In this document: positions 34,407 through 43,096 of the stretch, piece by piece
How the letters are laid out: every line of letters starts with the position of its first letter
Numbering within the stretch: the stretch's first letter is position 1
Source of the DNA: Halalkalicoccus sp. CGA53
GTDB lineage: Archaea > Halobacteriota > Halobacteria > Halobacteriales > Halalkalicoccaceae
DNA length: 64,000 nt
Reading direction: 5' to 3'
NCBI RefSeq assembly: GCF_036429475.1
Contig: NZ_CP144125.1
Location: forward strand, 1,240,001-1,304,000
Position numbers and translations under genes: made by a program
Notes under the pieces: model-generated
What the model was told of the DNA's origin: nothing
Database searches by the model: none
What the model saw: the letters and a program-made list of their open reading frames with translations, nothing else

Positions 34407-35615
34407 ATGGAAGAGTTCGAGGGGGACACGCCGTCGGCACCGATCTCGTACGAGCCGGTGAGCGTGAAGGACGTGCTGGTGGAGATGAAAGACACCGCGG
34501 AGCTGCTGATCGACCTCTCGTACGCCGCGGTACTCCACCGGGACGAGGAGCTCGCCCGGGAGGTGCTCAAGCTTGAGGGTCGGATGGACGTCCTCGAGAT
34601 GCGGGCGTGGATGGGGCTGATGATGGCCGCGCGGACGACAGACGACGCCGAGGCGCTCGCACCGGTCATGGGGATCGTCGGCGCGACGGACACGATCAGC
34701 GACGCCGCCGGCGACATCGCGAAGATCGTCCTGGAGGAGATCGGGCTCCCGGAGGCGATGCGCGCGGCGATCCCGGAAGCCGTCGAGACGCTCGTCCGGG
34801 GCACGGTCACCCCGGGCTCCGAGTACGCCGGACGGACGCTCGTGGAGACCGACCTCGAGTCCGAGACTGGCGTGCGCGTTATCGCGATCCGCCGAGGCGA
34901 GGAGTGGCTACTCAACCCGGGCCCCGAGACCCGCATCGACGCCGAGGACGTCGTCTTCCTTCGAGGGCCCGAGGTGGCGATCGACGAGGTCTTCGAGACG
35001 TTCACCGGGACCACGTACGAGGCACCCGAACTCGACACCCCGGATATCGACGACCTCGAACGGGCCGTCGACACGATCGTCCACATGAAGAACCTCTCGG
35101 AGCTTGCGGTCGACCTCGCCTACAGCAGCGTGCTCTTCGACAGCGAGGCGCTCGCCGAGGAGGTCAGGAACCTAGAGATCGAGGTCGACGCGATGGAGTC
35201 GCGCTTCGAGGCGTGGACGCTCCGGGCGGCAGCCGACGCGCCCGATCCGGTGGCGCTGCGGGGCCTGATCCACCTCGGGAGCGCGACCGAGGTGATCAGC
35301 GACGCCGCCGTCGAGATCAGCGATGGCGTGCTGCGCGAGATCGGCGTCCACCCGGTCGTCCAGATGGCCGTCGAGGAGTCCGACGAGATCATCACCCGGA
35401 TCGAGGTCGAAGAGCGGAGCGCGCTCGACGGCGTGCCGATCGTCGGAGGGGTCCCGGAGACGGAGTCGACGATGTCGGTGATCGCCATCCGCCGCCCCGG
35501 CGAGGGCTGGCTGCTGGTCGGCGGGGCCGACGCCGAGATCAGAAGCGGCGACGTGCTCATCTCGAAGGGGACGCGAACCGCCGCCGATGCGTTCGACGAA
35601 CTCTCCCGGGCCTGA
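34407..35615 (+). CDS. Tandem PhoU-like/TrkA_C regulator of ion transport
   Basis: 402 residues built as an internal duplication. Each half has a PhoU-like helical region followed by a TrkA_C (RCK_C) domain: residues about 15-205 (VKDVLVEMKDTAELLIDLSYAAVLHRDEELAREV, then VRVIAIRRGEEWLLNPGPETRIDAEDVVFLRGP) and about 215-402 (IVHMKNLSELAVDLAYSSVLFDSEALAEEV, then MSVIAIRRPGEGWLLVGGADAEIRSGDVLISKG). It is divergent from the split MgtE genes. I infer cytoplasmic gating or ligand sensing for these transporters; RCK_C domains bind small ligands or ions. Confidence 0.88.
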   Translation: MEEFEGDTPSAPISYEPVSVKDVLVEMKDTAELLIDLSYAAVLHRDEELAREVLKLEGRMDVLEMRAWMGLMMAARTTDDAEALAPVMGIVGATDTISDAAGDIAKIVLEEIGLPEAMRAAIPEAVETLVRGTVTPGSEYAGRTLVETDLESETGVRVIAIRRGEEWLLNPGPETRIDAEDVVFLRGPEVAIDEVFETFTGTTYEAPELDTPDIDDLERAVDTIVHMKNLSELAVDLAYSSVLFDSEALAEEVRNLEIEVDAMESRFEAWTLRAAADAPDPVALRGLIHLGSATEVISDAAVEISDGVLREIGVHPVVQMAVEESDEIITRIEVEERSALDGVPIVGGVPETESTMSVIAIRRPGEGWLLVGGADAEIRSGDVLISKGTRTAADAFDELSRA

Positions 35616-35702
35616 ATCCTGTCGTCCGGGCGATCGTCGTTACTTCTGACGCACCGCCGATCCGTACTGGCGGTCATCCGCGAACGGTCACGACCGGCCG
35701 TA

Positions 35703-36014
35703 TCAGTGGTCGTCCTCGCGCCACTTGTGCTCGCATTCGGTGCAGACGAAAAACCGCGTCTCCGACTCGTCGGCCGACCGGATCTGCTGCATGTACCAGA
35801 ACGCCCGGTCGTTCTCGCAGTTCGGACAGCGGGCGTCCGTGGTGGGGAGCCCGCTCCCCTCGGCGCCGCTCTCGATCACCTCGGTCTCCTCCTGGGCCTC
35901 GGTCAGCGTCGTCTCGCTCGCCCTGTCGCGCGCCTGTTCGTGTCCACAGCTCCCACAGACCCACGCCTCCTCGTTCGCCCGCATCATCGACCCACACTCG
36001 TCACAGAACTCCAT
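35703..36014 (-). CDS. tfs: Transcription factor S (TFIIS-like cleavage factor)
   Basis: 103 residues with two zinc ribbons. N-terminal: C4, C7, C20, C23 (FCDECG ... WVCGSCG). C-terminal: CPNC ... CTEC, with the hairpin tip IRSADESETRFF carrying the Asp-Glu pair that stimulates transcript cleavage by RNA polymerase. Length matches archaeal TFS. A TATA-like CTTTTAGACC on this strand (about 36040-36048) lies 30 bases upstream. Confidence 0.95.
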   Translation of the reverse strand: MEFCDECGSMMRANEEAWVCGSCGHEQARDRASETTLTEAQEETEVIESGAEGSGLPTTDARCPNCENDRAFWYMQQIRSADESETRFFVCTECEHKWREDDH

Positions 36015-36087
36015 AGTGGCTCTCCTATCCGGTTCGGGGTCTAAAAGCGTCCGGATTCGCGCCGATCGCTCCCGGCGTTCGACCCGC

Positions 36088-36345
36088 TCAGCCCTCGCCC
36101 TCGGACTGGCCCGGTTCGCCCACCGCCTCGATCGGGAGCGCGCCGTAGACCTCCGACTCCAGTTCGTCGACGGACTCGAACGAGTCGCTTCCTGTCTCGG
36201 AGACGACCTGGCCCAGGTTCGCCTCGCCGTCGGCGAACAGGACGGTCACGTCGTCGAGTTCGGTCGCCGCGTCGTTTCGCGTCACCGGATACGAGAGTTC
36301 CGAGAGCTCCGCCTCGACCCGACTCAGCTTCACCTTGCGTGTCAT
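36088..36345 (-). CDS. DUF5789-family haloarchaeal protein
   Basis: 85 residues from the ATG at 36345; a much longer open frame upstream is antisense to the MFS gene and has no family features. The sequence runs TRKVKLSRVEAELSELSYPV, LFADGEANLGQVVSE, ESVDELESEVYGALPIEAVGEPGQSEGEG; this pattern and length match a small protein family I know only from haloarchaea. No catalytic residues or membrane helices. It lies 74 bases downstream of tfs-side DNA, on the same strand upstream of tfs. Function unknown. Confidence 0.72.
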   Translation of the reverse strand: MTRKVKLSRVEAELSELSYPVTRNDAATELDDVTVLFADGEANLGQVVSETGSDSFESVDELESEVYGALPIEAVGEPGQSEGEG

Positions 36346-36426
36346 ACGTCCACGTACACCACGGGGCGGCTTGAGCCTTCCTCGAATGAGAACGGTGAAG
36401 CGGGTCGCCCGCTCAGTCGGAACCGG

Positions 36427-37701
36427 ATGGTAGGCTTCGGCTTCGACGTCGATCGGCGCGTGCTCGCGCTCGCGTTCGCGCGCATGGCCGACGGCGTCGG
36501 CAACTCCTTTCTCATCATCGTCCTCCCCCTCTACATCGCGAGCGGGCTCGTCTCCGGTCGCACGTTCGGGCTCACCGAGAGCGCTATCATCGGGATCGTC
36601 CTCTCGACGTACGGCCTGCTCAACAGCGTCAGCCAGCCGCTCACGGGCTACCTCTCCGACCGGACGGGACGGAGACAGCGGTTCATCCTCGTCGGCCTCG
36701 CGATCCTCGCGCTCATGAACCTCGTCTACCTCGTCGTCTCCTCGTACGCCGCGCTCGTCGGGATCCGCGTGGTCCAGGGGATCGCCGTGGCGTTCATCGT
36801 CCCTGCCTCGATCGCCCTCGTGAACGAACTCGCGACCGCGGGGAACCGGGGCGGGAACATGGGCGTCTACAACACCTTCCGACTGATCGGCTTCGGTGCC
36901 GGACCGGTCGTCGCGGGTGCGGTCGTCGCCGCGGGGCCGTACTCGGGACTCGGACTCTCGATCTCCGGCTTCGACGCCGCGTTCTACGTCGCGGCGGGCA
37001 CCGCCGCGCTGAGTTTCGTCCTCGTGGCGATCCTCGTAAGCGATCCCGAGACGGTCGAACGCTCGCGAAAGCGCCTCCGGATCGCCGTGCGCGATCCGAC
37101 CGGCGAGACGGCGCTCGACACGACGTTCACGCTCGGTCTCGCCTCGCTGTTCATGGCGACGTCGATCGCGCTGTTCGCCACGCTCCAGCCGCAGGTGAAC
37201 GTCCTGCTCGACCAGGGCTCGACCTGGTTCGGCGTCCAGTTCGCCGCGTTCGTCCTCGCCCAAGTGCTGCTCCAGACGCCGATCGGCCGGGCGAGCGACC
37301 ACCTCGGGCGAAAGCCCTTCCTCCTCGCCGGCCTCGTCCTCCTCGGACCGACGACGCTCGTCCAGGGCTTCGTCCCGACCTCGGAGCTGATGTTCCTCGC
37401 CCGGTTCGCCCAGGGCGTCGCCGGCGCGATGGTGTTCGCCCCGGCGCTCGCGCTCGCCGGGGACCTCGCCACGGGTGGCGACTCCGGAAAGCGCCTCGCC
37501 GTACTCACGATGGCGTTCGGCCTCGGCATCGCCGCCGGACCGCTCCTGGCGGGCTTCCTCGTCCCCTACGGCTTCCCGGTGCCGTTCGCCTTCGGTGCGG
37601 GCCTCTCGATCGTCGGCCTCGTGCTGGTCTATACGCAGGTCGAGGAGACGATCGGAGTCGGGACACCGACGGAGACGCCCGAGCCGGCATCACGGGACTG
37701 A
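36427..37701 (+). CDS. Major facilitator superfamily transporter
   Basis: 424 residues from the ATG at 36427, with about twelve membrane helices in two six-helix halves. The MFS loop 2-3 signature is visible as GYLSDRTGRRQRFILVG (residues about 75-91), and its half-copy in the second domain as GRASDHLGRKPFLLAG (about 287-302). This resembles multidrug-efflux MFS proteins. The long upstream reading to 35725 runs through tfs in antisense and is rejected. Substrate unknown. Confidence 0.9.
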   Translation: MVGFGFDVDRRVLALAFARMADGVGNSFLIIVLPLYIASGLVSGRTFGLTESAIIGIVLSTYGLLNSVSQPLTGYLSDRTGRRQRFILVGLAILALMNLVYLVVSSYAALVGIRVVQGIAVAFIVPASIALVNELATAGNRGGNMGVYNTFRLIGFGAGPVVAGAVVAAGPYSGLGLSISGFDAAFYVAAGTAALSFVLVAILVSDPETVERSRKRLRIAVRDPTGETALDTTFTLGLASLFMATSIALFATLQPQVNVLLDQGSTWFGVQFAAFVLAQVLLQTPIGRASDHLGRKPFLLAGLVLLGPTTLVQGFVPTSELMFLARFAQGVAGAMVFAPALALAGDLATGGDSGKRLAVLTMAFGLGIAAGPLLAGFLVPYGFPVPFAFGAGLSIVGLVLVYTQVEETIGVGTPTETPEPASRD

Positions 37702-37853
37702 TCTGACGGCGTTACTCCCCCCGTTGCCCGTCCAGTGGACCGTCGAGCGACGGGCGAAGCCGAGTTCGCCGATCACCCGTTCGACCCTCTCGCAGCTCTC
37801 GACCCACCTCCGCCGGACGACTTTTGTCGCCGGACGTGGTCGTTCGATCGACC

Positions 37854-38360
37854 ATGGCAGACAGTGACTTGCGCGAGGTGCAGAGACCGCTGAAAGAGGA
37901 GTACGAGAGCGACCCGGAAGCGGCGAGGATCACGATGACCGCGACCGGCGAGGGCCACGACGACGTCCGGTCGTGCAGCGTCGACATCGGCCGGGCGATC
38001 TACGAGGCGGAGCTCCACGAGGGTGCCGGCGGTCCGGGCTCCGCGGCGTGTTCCGGCGACCTGCTCCTTGGTGCGCTCGCCGCCTGCTCGCAGCTCACCG
38101 CACAGGCGGTCGCGGAGAACTTCGGTGAGGAGGTCGAGATCTCGGTCGAGGCCAGCGGCGACCTCGACCTGCGGGGGACGATGGGGATCGACGAGGACGT
38201 CCCGGTGGGGTTCGAGGGAATTAGGCTCGAGACGACGGTCGAGGGCGAGCTCTCCGAGGAGACGGCGGAGGCACTGGAGAGGTACACCGAGAAGTACTGC
38301 GTCGTCTACCGGACGCTCTTGGATCAGCCGACGATCGAGACGTCGTGGACGTTCGAGTAG
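37854..38360 (+). CDS. OsmC-family protein
   Basis: 168 residues from the ATG at 37854. OsmC/Ohr fold with the two redox cysteines in expected places: the first in SAACSGDLLLGALAACSQL (helix start; two candidate Cys), the second in ERYTEKYCVVYRTLLD. Members reduce organic hydroperoxides or handle sulfur species in the cytoplasm. A TATA-like CTTTTGT (37821-37827) precedes the start by about 30 bases. Confidence 0.87.
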   Translation: MADSDLREVQRPLKEEYESDPEAARITMTATGEGHDDVRSCSVDIGRAIYEAELHEGAGGPGSAACSGDLLLGALAACSQLTAQAVAENFGEEVEISVEASGDLDLRGTMGIDEDVPVGFEGIRLETTVEGELSEETAEALERYTEKYCVVYRTLLDQPTIETSWTFE

Positions 38361-38608
38361 CCACGAGAGCCACCGAATCCCGAGACCGACCGAACGTGTC
38401 GCGAGCAGGGCGCCGTTCGACGTGGCGTCCCGTGCCCCTCCCACCGCGGTCGTCGGCGGTCCCGGTGTCGTCCACCTCTCGCCCGTCGCCCATTCGAGCC
38501 GAACGCGGGACGGTGCGCGGGGCGGAAGGACGTCGCGGTTTCCGCACACGGCCGAGGTGTGCGAAACTGTGACGTGGCCTGGAGACGTACTCGTTCCGTC
38601 GAGGAACG

Positions 38609-39400
38609 ATGGAAGCAGTCACGTCGGCGGACGGCACGGAGATCGCGTACGAACGGACGGGGAGCGGTCCACCGCTCGTGCTCGTGCACGGGACGACCGC
38701 CGATCACACCCGGTGGGACCCGGTCCGTCCCGCCCTCGAGGAACAGTTCACGGTATACGCGATGGACCGTCGAGGTCGGGGCGAGAGCGGGGACGCCGCC
38801 GACTACGAGCTGGACCGGGAGTTCGAGGACGTGGCCGCCGTCGTCGAGTCGATCGACGAGCCGGCCGTCCTGCTCGGCCACTCCTACGGCGCACTCTGCT
38901 CGCTGGAGGCGGCCTTGCGAACCGACGACCTGCGCGCGCTCGTCCTGTACGAACCGCTGTTCCCCACAACGGAGGCCGCGCTCTACTCCGAGGACGTTCT
39001 CGCCGAGATGGAGGCCCTTCTGGAGGGCGGCGAGGACGAGCGGGCACTGCTTCTGCTCTTCGAAGGGATCGCCGAGCTATCCTCGGCCGAGATGGACACG
39101 CTTCGTTCGGCGCCGAACTGGCCGACCCGCGTGGCAGCCGCTCACACCGTGCTCCGCGAGTCGCGAGCAGAGAACGAGTACGAGTTCGACGCGGCCCGGT
39201 TCGCGGCCATGACCACGCCGACCGTGCTGTTCTCGGGGAACGAGAGCCCACGGTCTCTCGAGGACTCGACGGCGGCGGTCGACGAGGCGCTCCCGAACAG
39301 CCGGATCGTCGTCTTCGACGGGCTGGGACACGGCGCGATCGACGCCGCGCCGGAGCGCTTCGTCGACGAGGTGCTCGCGTTCGTCCGCGAGACGGACTAA
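38609..39400 (+). CDS. Alpha/beta hydrolase, paralogue of the fusion protein at 306
   Basis: 263 residues. Strand-turn motifs of the fold: LVLVHGTTADH (oxyanion region), MDRRGRGESGD, nucleophile LGHSYGA (about residue 92), and the general-base His in FDGLGHGAIDAAPERF near the C-terminus. It shares DRRGRGESGD, LLGHSYGA, LVLYEP, TTPT-LFSG-ESPR and VDEVLAFVRE with the hydrolase half of 306-1640 but lacks the SnoaL-like extension. Substrate unknown; such enzymes hydrolyse small esters or epoxides. Confidence 0.85.
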   Translation: MEAVTSADGTEIAYERTGSGPPLVLVHGTTADHTRWDPVRPALEEQFTVYAMDRRGRGESGDAADYELDREFEDVAAVVESIDEPAVLLGHSYGALCSLEAALRTDDLRALVLYEPLFPTTEAALYSEDVLAEMEALLEGGEDERALLLLFEGIAELSSAEMDTLRSAPNWPTRVAAAHTVLRESRAENEYEFDAARFAAMTTPTVLFSGNESPRSLEDSTAAVDEALPNSRIVVFDGLGHGAIDAAPERFVDEVLAFVRETD

Positions 39401-39508
39401 CCGATCGGCGGTCACACGACCCTGCCTGCTCCCGATCGACTGCGGGCAGGCTCACCGGCTGGCTCTCCCGGCTACGCGGCGCGAGCGAGACGCCAGTGCC
39501 GAGCGGCC

Positions 39509-40273
39509 TCACTCGAACTCCGGGTCGCGCTTCTCGACGAACGCCGCCATCCCCTCGCGCTGGTCGTAGGTGCCGAACAGCCCGCTCCAGAGGCGGCGTT
39601 CGTAGGCCAGCCCCGCCGACTGGGGCATCTCGTGGACCTGGTTGAGCGCTTCCTTCGCGGCGCTGAGCGCGAACCGCGGCTGTGCCGCGAGCCGGTTCGC
39701 GAGCTTCGCGACGACCGAATCGAGCTCCTCCTGGGCGACGACCTCGCCCACGAGACCGACCGCCGCAGCCGACTCGGCGTCGAGGCGCTCGCCGAGAAAG
39801 ACCATCCTCCTCGCTACCGGATCGCCGACGATCCGCGAGAGCCGCTGGGTGCCGCCCCAGCCGGGAACGATCCCGAGTTCGATCTCGGTCTGGCCGATGA
39901 CGGCGTTCTCGCTCGCGATCCGGAGATCGCAGGCGAGCGCGAGCTCCGCACCCCCGCCGAAGGCGTAGCCGTTCACCGCGGCAACGACGGGTGCTGGATG
40001 GGTCTCGATCGCGTCGCAGACCCGGTGGCCGAGTTCGGCGTACTCCATCGCCTCCGCGACCGAGAGCTCGCCCATGTAGGAGATGTCCGCTCCGGCGACG
40101 AACGCCCTCTCGCCCGCACCGGTGAGGACGACAGCGCGGGCGTCCGTCGTCTCGTCTAGCGCGTCTTCGAGCGCGCGGAGCGTCTCCAGGTCGAGCGCGT
40201 TCAGGCTCTCGGGGTTGTCCACGGTGATCGTCGCGACCGGGCCGTCACGCTCGACCGAAAGGGTACCTGCCAT
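39509..40273 (-). CDS. Enoyl-CoA hydratase/isomerase family protein
   Basis: 254 residues, the usual crotonase length. Oxyanion-hole segments AFVAGADISYMGE (about residue 60) and NGYAFGGGAELALACDLRIAS (about 100-120) are intact, as is the second catalytic Glu in TEIELGIVPGWGGTQRL. Likely hydrates trans-2-enoyl-CoA in fatty-acid or amino-acid breakdown. The C-terminus ending FVEKRDPEF also fits the family. A TATA-like GTTTAGG (minus strand, 40297-40303) lies 27 bases upstream of the ATG. Confidence 0.92.
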   Translation of the reverse strand: MAGTLSVERDGPVATITVDNPESLNALDLETLRALEDALDETTDARAVVLTGAGERAFVAGADISYMGELSVAEAMEYAELGHRVCDAIETHPAPVVAAVNGYAFGGGAELALACDLRIASENAVIGQTEIELGIVPGWGGTQRLSRIVGDPVARRMVFLGERLDAESAAAVGLVGEVVAQEELDSVVAKLANRLAAQPRFALSAAKEALNQVHEMPQSAGLAYERRLWSGLFGTYDQREGMAAFVEKRDPEFE

Positions 40274-40368
40274 GCTCGGGCATCGGCAGGCGGTGGCCTA
40301 AACGTTCGGCTGGCGGCGACGAGGGCTCGAAGACGTAGGCTGAAGTGTGTCCCCGGGGATCGGGAACT

Positions 40369-40878
40369 ATGGACTGGACACGCGACGTGCTCTCGTCGCT
40401 CGCGACGAACGACGTCGACCTGGTCGCCTCCCTGCCGGACGGGGCGCTCGACCCGCTGCTCTCGGCGCTGGAGTCCGAGTCGAGGATCGAGACGGTCACG
40501 GCGACGCGCGAGGAGGGAGCGGTAGGGATACTCTCGGGCGCCTGGCTCGGGGGCCGACGCGGTGCGCTCGTCTGCCAGTCGAGCGGACTCGCGACGACGG
40601 TGAACGCGCTCTCGTCGCTCAACAAACCCGCTCGGATCCCGTTCCTCGGCATCGTCTCGCGCCGGGGCGACCTCGGCGAGTTCAACCTCGCGCAGGTGCC
40701 GTTCGGCTACGCCGCGTCGTCGGTGCTCGACGAGATCGGGATCAGAAACCGGACGGTGTCCGATGCGAGGGAGATCGGCGACGCGGTCGACCTCGCCGCG
40801 AAGACCGCCTTCTCGACCGAGGAGCCGTACGTCCTCCTGCTGGACGCGACGGTCACGGGGGCGAAAGATGAGTTCTGA
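40369..40878 (+). CDS. Sulfopyruvate/phosphonopyruvate decarboxylase alpha-like subunit
   Basis: 169 residues from the ATG at 40369. It has the pyrimidine-binding half of a ThDP enzyme: TREEGAVGILSGAWLGGRRGALVCQSSG (with the activating Glu in REEGA) and FLGIVSRRGDLGEFN. This matches ComD-type alpha subunits of sulfopyruvate decarboxylase; the PP-binding half is in the next gene, which overlaps by 11 bases. Methanogens use ComDE to make coenzyme M, which haloarchaea do not make, so the substrate here is open (sulfopyruvate from sulfonate breakdown, phosphonopyruvate or a related 3-substituted pyruvate). Confidence 0.8.
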   Translation: MDWTRDVLSSLATNDVDLVASLPDGALDPLLSALESESRIETVTATREEGAVGILSGAWLGGRRGALVCQSSGLATTVNALSSLNKPARIPFLGIVSRRGDLGEFNLAQVPFGYAASSVLDEIGIRNRTVSDAREIGDAVDLAAKTAFSTEEPYVLLLDATVTGAKDEF

Positions 40879-41446
40879 TCCCTCCCGAGCGGACCAGGCG
40901 ACCTGTACCGAGGCCGTCCTCGACGTGACCCCGGACGCGGCGGTCGTCTCGAACCTCGGCGTCGCCTCGTACGTCCTCGCTGGGGTCAGGGACCGAAAGC
41001 GAAACTTCTACTGCTGGGGGAGCATGGGGCTCACGACGCCCGTGGGGCTGGGTCTCGCCCTCGCGACCGACGATCCCATCACCGTGCTCGACGGCGACGG
41101 ATCGACGCTGATGTCGCTGGGGGCGCTCGCCACCGTCGCCGACTGCGACCCGTCGAACCTGACGGTCGTCGTCTTCGACAACGCGGTCTACGCCACGACG
41201 GGGGGCCAGCGCTCGCACTCGGAGACGACCGACTTCGCCGCGGTCGCCGAGGGCGTCGGGCTCTCGGCCACCCACGTCTCCAACGACGACGCCTTCCGGG
41301 AAGCCTACCGGGAGGCGGTCGAGGAGGAGGCTGCGACCCTGATCGCCTGTGACGTCGCCCCGGCCGACCCCGACGCCCGCCCGCCGCTCGACGCCACGTA
41401 CGTCAAACGGCGGTTCAGGAGCGCGGTCGTGGATCCGAACCGGTGA
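40868..41446 (+). CDS. Sulfopyruvate/phosphonopyruvate decarboxylase beta-like subunit
   Basis: 192 residues from the ATG at 40868, inside the last codons of the alpha gene. It is the ThDP-diphosphate-binding half: GSMGLTTPVGLGLALA, then the GDG...N motif (GDGSTLMSLGAL to VVVFDNAVYATTGGQ), which binds magnesium and ThDP. Order and sizes match ComE. Neither half alone is a full ThDP enzyme, and the translational overlap supports a heteromeric product. No sulfonate transporter or sulfolactate dehydrogenase is adjacent. Confidence 0.8.
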   Translation: MSSDPSRADQATCTEAVLDVTPDAAVVSNLGVASYVLAGVRDRKRNFYCWGSMGLTTPVGLGLALATDDPITVLDGDGSTLMSLGALATVADCDPSNLTVVVFDNAVYATTGGQRSHSETTDFAAVAEGVGLSATHVSNDDAFREAYREAVEEEAATLIACDVAPADPDARPPLDATYVKRRFRSAVVDPNR

Positions 41447-41497
41447 GGATCCTGAGAGCCACGGTACCGGAAAGCGAACCCGGGCGGAACCCGACGA

Positions 41498-41507
41498 GTA
41501 AAGTATC
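41498..41507 (+). promoter_or_regulatory. TATA-like box of the DUF5797 gene
   Basis: GTAAAGTAT centred about 27 bases before the ATG at 41529. Confidence 0.5.
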
Positions 41508-41528
41508 CGATCGCCGTAGCCCTCGCCG

Positions 41529-42014
41529 ATGACCCTCTCCGACGAAGCGCGTTCGCGACTGGCGGACGTCGTCTCCCTCCAGCCGACGAAGAACGCCGAA
41601 CTCGCCGAGCGCTGGGAGATGGAGGGCGGCAGCGAGGTGCATCGGTACCTCGAGGGGGAGCTCCGCGAGTACTACTACCGCGACGAGAACAGCCTGATCC
41701 GGGCGACGCCCGAGGCGGCCGAACTGGTCGGGGTCGACCCGGGCATCGAGGACGACGAGGGCCGAACGATCGTCCGCGTTCCGGAGTTCCAGGTGCAGGT
41801 CTTCTCGGTGCTGCCCGGTCCCGAGGAACGCTCACAGAGCGTCGTCGCGACGCTGCACGACCTCAGAGACGAGTATGGGATCGACCCCGACGCGACGGAG
41901 GTCAGATCCGCGCTCCAGAGCCTTCGGAGGAAGGGCGTCGTCGAGATCGTCTACCGGACCGTCCCGACCTTCCGCCGGGCGACCGACGACGTCACCGTCG
42001 AGGAGAGCGAGTGA
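41529..42014 (+). CDS. DUF5797-family haloarchaeal protein
   Basis: 161 residues. The pattern DEARSRLADVVSLQPTKNAELAERW, then HRYLEGELREYYYRDENSLIRATPEAAELV, and the C-terminal ATEVRSALQSLRRKGVVEIVYRTVPTFR, fits a conserved haloarchaeal family. The N- and C-terminal parts look like winged-helix-type folds, so DNA binding is possible but not shown. It is convergent with the DUF5787 gene. Confidence 0.78.
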   Translation: MTLSDEARSRLADVVSLQPTKNAELAERWEMEGGSEVHRYLEGELREYYYRDENSLIRATPEAAELVGVDPGIEDDEGRTIVRVPEFQVQVFSVLPGPEERSQSVVATLHDLRDEYGIDPDATEVRSALQSLRRKGVVEIVYRTVPTFRRATDDVTVEESE

Positions 42015-42040
42015 GTTCGAGGGAAAACGGCGCTCTCCTC

Positions 42041-43084
42041 CTACGGCCGGTACCGCTCCCTCCGGCGGTCGAGCAGGTCCCTGATACCCTTTCCCGGTCC
42101 ACCCTCGATCGGCCAGCCCCGCGTCCTCCAGGCGGGCGGCTCCGGTGAGAACTCGGGACAGGAGCCGGAACACTCTCGTGCGCTCGGGTGTCGTCCCTTC
42201 GCCGCACACCAGGGGAGAAGGGCCCCCGCCTCCTCTCGTAGCGCGAAGTGACGGCAGTCTGGGCGCATCGTCTCTCTGTACCGACGCCACCCCCGCTCGT
42301 ACGCCCGTTCGGCGATCTCCAGCCGGCGCCCGGCCTTCTCTGCACTCGAAACGTACTCGAACTCGGTCGCGGAGCGGTCGAACTCGCTCGGCGAGGGTCG
42401 CTCGCCGATTTCGGTCCCCGGTTTCGAGACCGCGAGTTTTCGAGGGTGCCACTCGACGCGTGCCGGCTCCGCTTCCTCGAACTTCATCGTGAGGATGCCG
42501 ACTTCCACGGGCAGGGACTCGAACAGCGCGGGCTCGACTTCCTCTCCGGTGCGGGCGGTCGCGACCCACACCTCGTCGGCGAGCGCGAGCGCGACGTCGC
42601 GTTCGACCTGCGCGGCGAGCGCCCGCGCCGCGCTCGCGTCGAGGTCGGGCTTGTTCTCGATCGCCGCGATCGAGCGTACCCAGTCGGGGTAGGCCCACTT
42701 CCGCCTGATCTCGATCCGGTTTCCGTTCCGTCTGGTCTCGAGGATTCCCCGTTCCGACGCCTCGTGGACCGCCTCCCGGACGTAGCGCCAGGGGTAGTCG
42801 GGTTTCGGGAGCGCGTCGCGGTACCAGCTCCAGTCCTCGGGAGCGTTCCGGACGACGTGGAGCAGGTCGGAGGTCAGTCGCTTCGGGCCGAACCGTTCTC
42901 GCTGGCTGAACGCCTCCCGGTCGACCTCGATCACGATCGTGTCCCAGCGCCGTCGCTTCGTTCCCAGCTGTCGGGAGACGAGGACGCCGCGCTCCTCGGG
43001 GAGCCGACCGCCGGGCGGCCACTCCCGTTCGGCCCACCGGCAGGTCAGTAGCTCGAAGACGAACTCCGAGCGCTCCCAGCTCAC
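42041..43084 (-). CDS. DUF5787-family haloarchaeal protein
   Basis: 347 residues. Very regular family features: ERSEFVFELLTCRWAEREWPP at the N-terminus, RQLGTKRRRWDTIVIEVD, then LLHVVRNAPEDWSWYRDALPKPDYPWRYVREAV and SIAAIENKPDLDASAARALAAQ. The acidic/lysine pattern around WDTIVIEVD and ENKPDLDAS recalls PD-(D/E)xK nucleases, but this is only an impression. C-terminal part has four cysteines (DCRHF, PWCAA, ECSGSCPEF) that could bind a metal. The ATG is only 13 bases from the inverted-repeat element at 43097-43193, which separates it from the NUDIX gene upstream. Confidence 0.78.
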   Translation of the reverse strand: MSWERSEFVFELLTCRWAEREWPPGGRLPEERGVLVSRQLGTKRRRWDTIVIEVDREAFSQRERFGPKRLTSDLLHVVRNAPEDWSWYRDALPKPDYPWRYVREAVHEASERGILETRRNGNRIEIRRKWAYPDWVRSIAAIENKPDLDASAARALAAQVERDVALALADEVWVATARTGEEVEPALFESLPVEVGILTMKFEEAEPARVEWHPRKLAVSKPGTEIGERPSPSEFDRSATEFEYVSSAEKAGRRLEIAERAYERGWRRYRETMRPDCRHFALREEAGALLPWCAAKGRHPSARECSGSCPEFSPEPPAWRTRGWPIEGGPGKGIRDLLDRRRERYRP

Positions 43085-43096
43085 CCCTCGGCCACC

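Noticed and set aside
36346-37302. Long upstream extension of the DUF5789-like gene
   Set aside because: It is antisense to the MFS transporter; the small protein with family features starts at the ATG at 36345.
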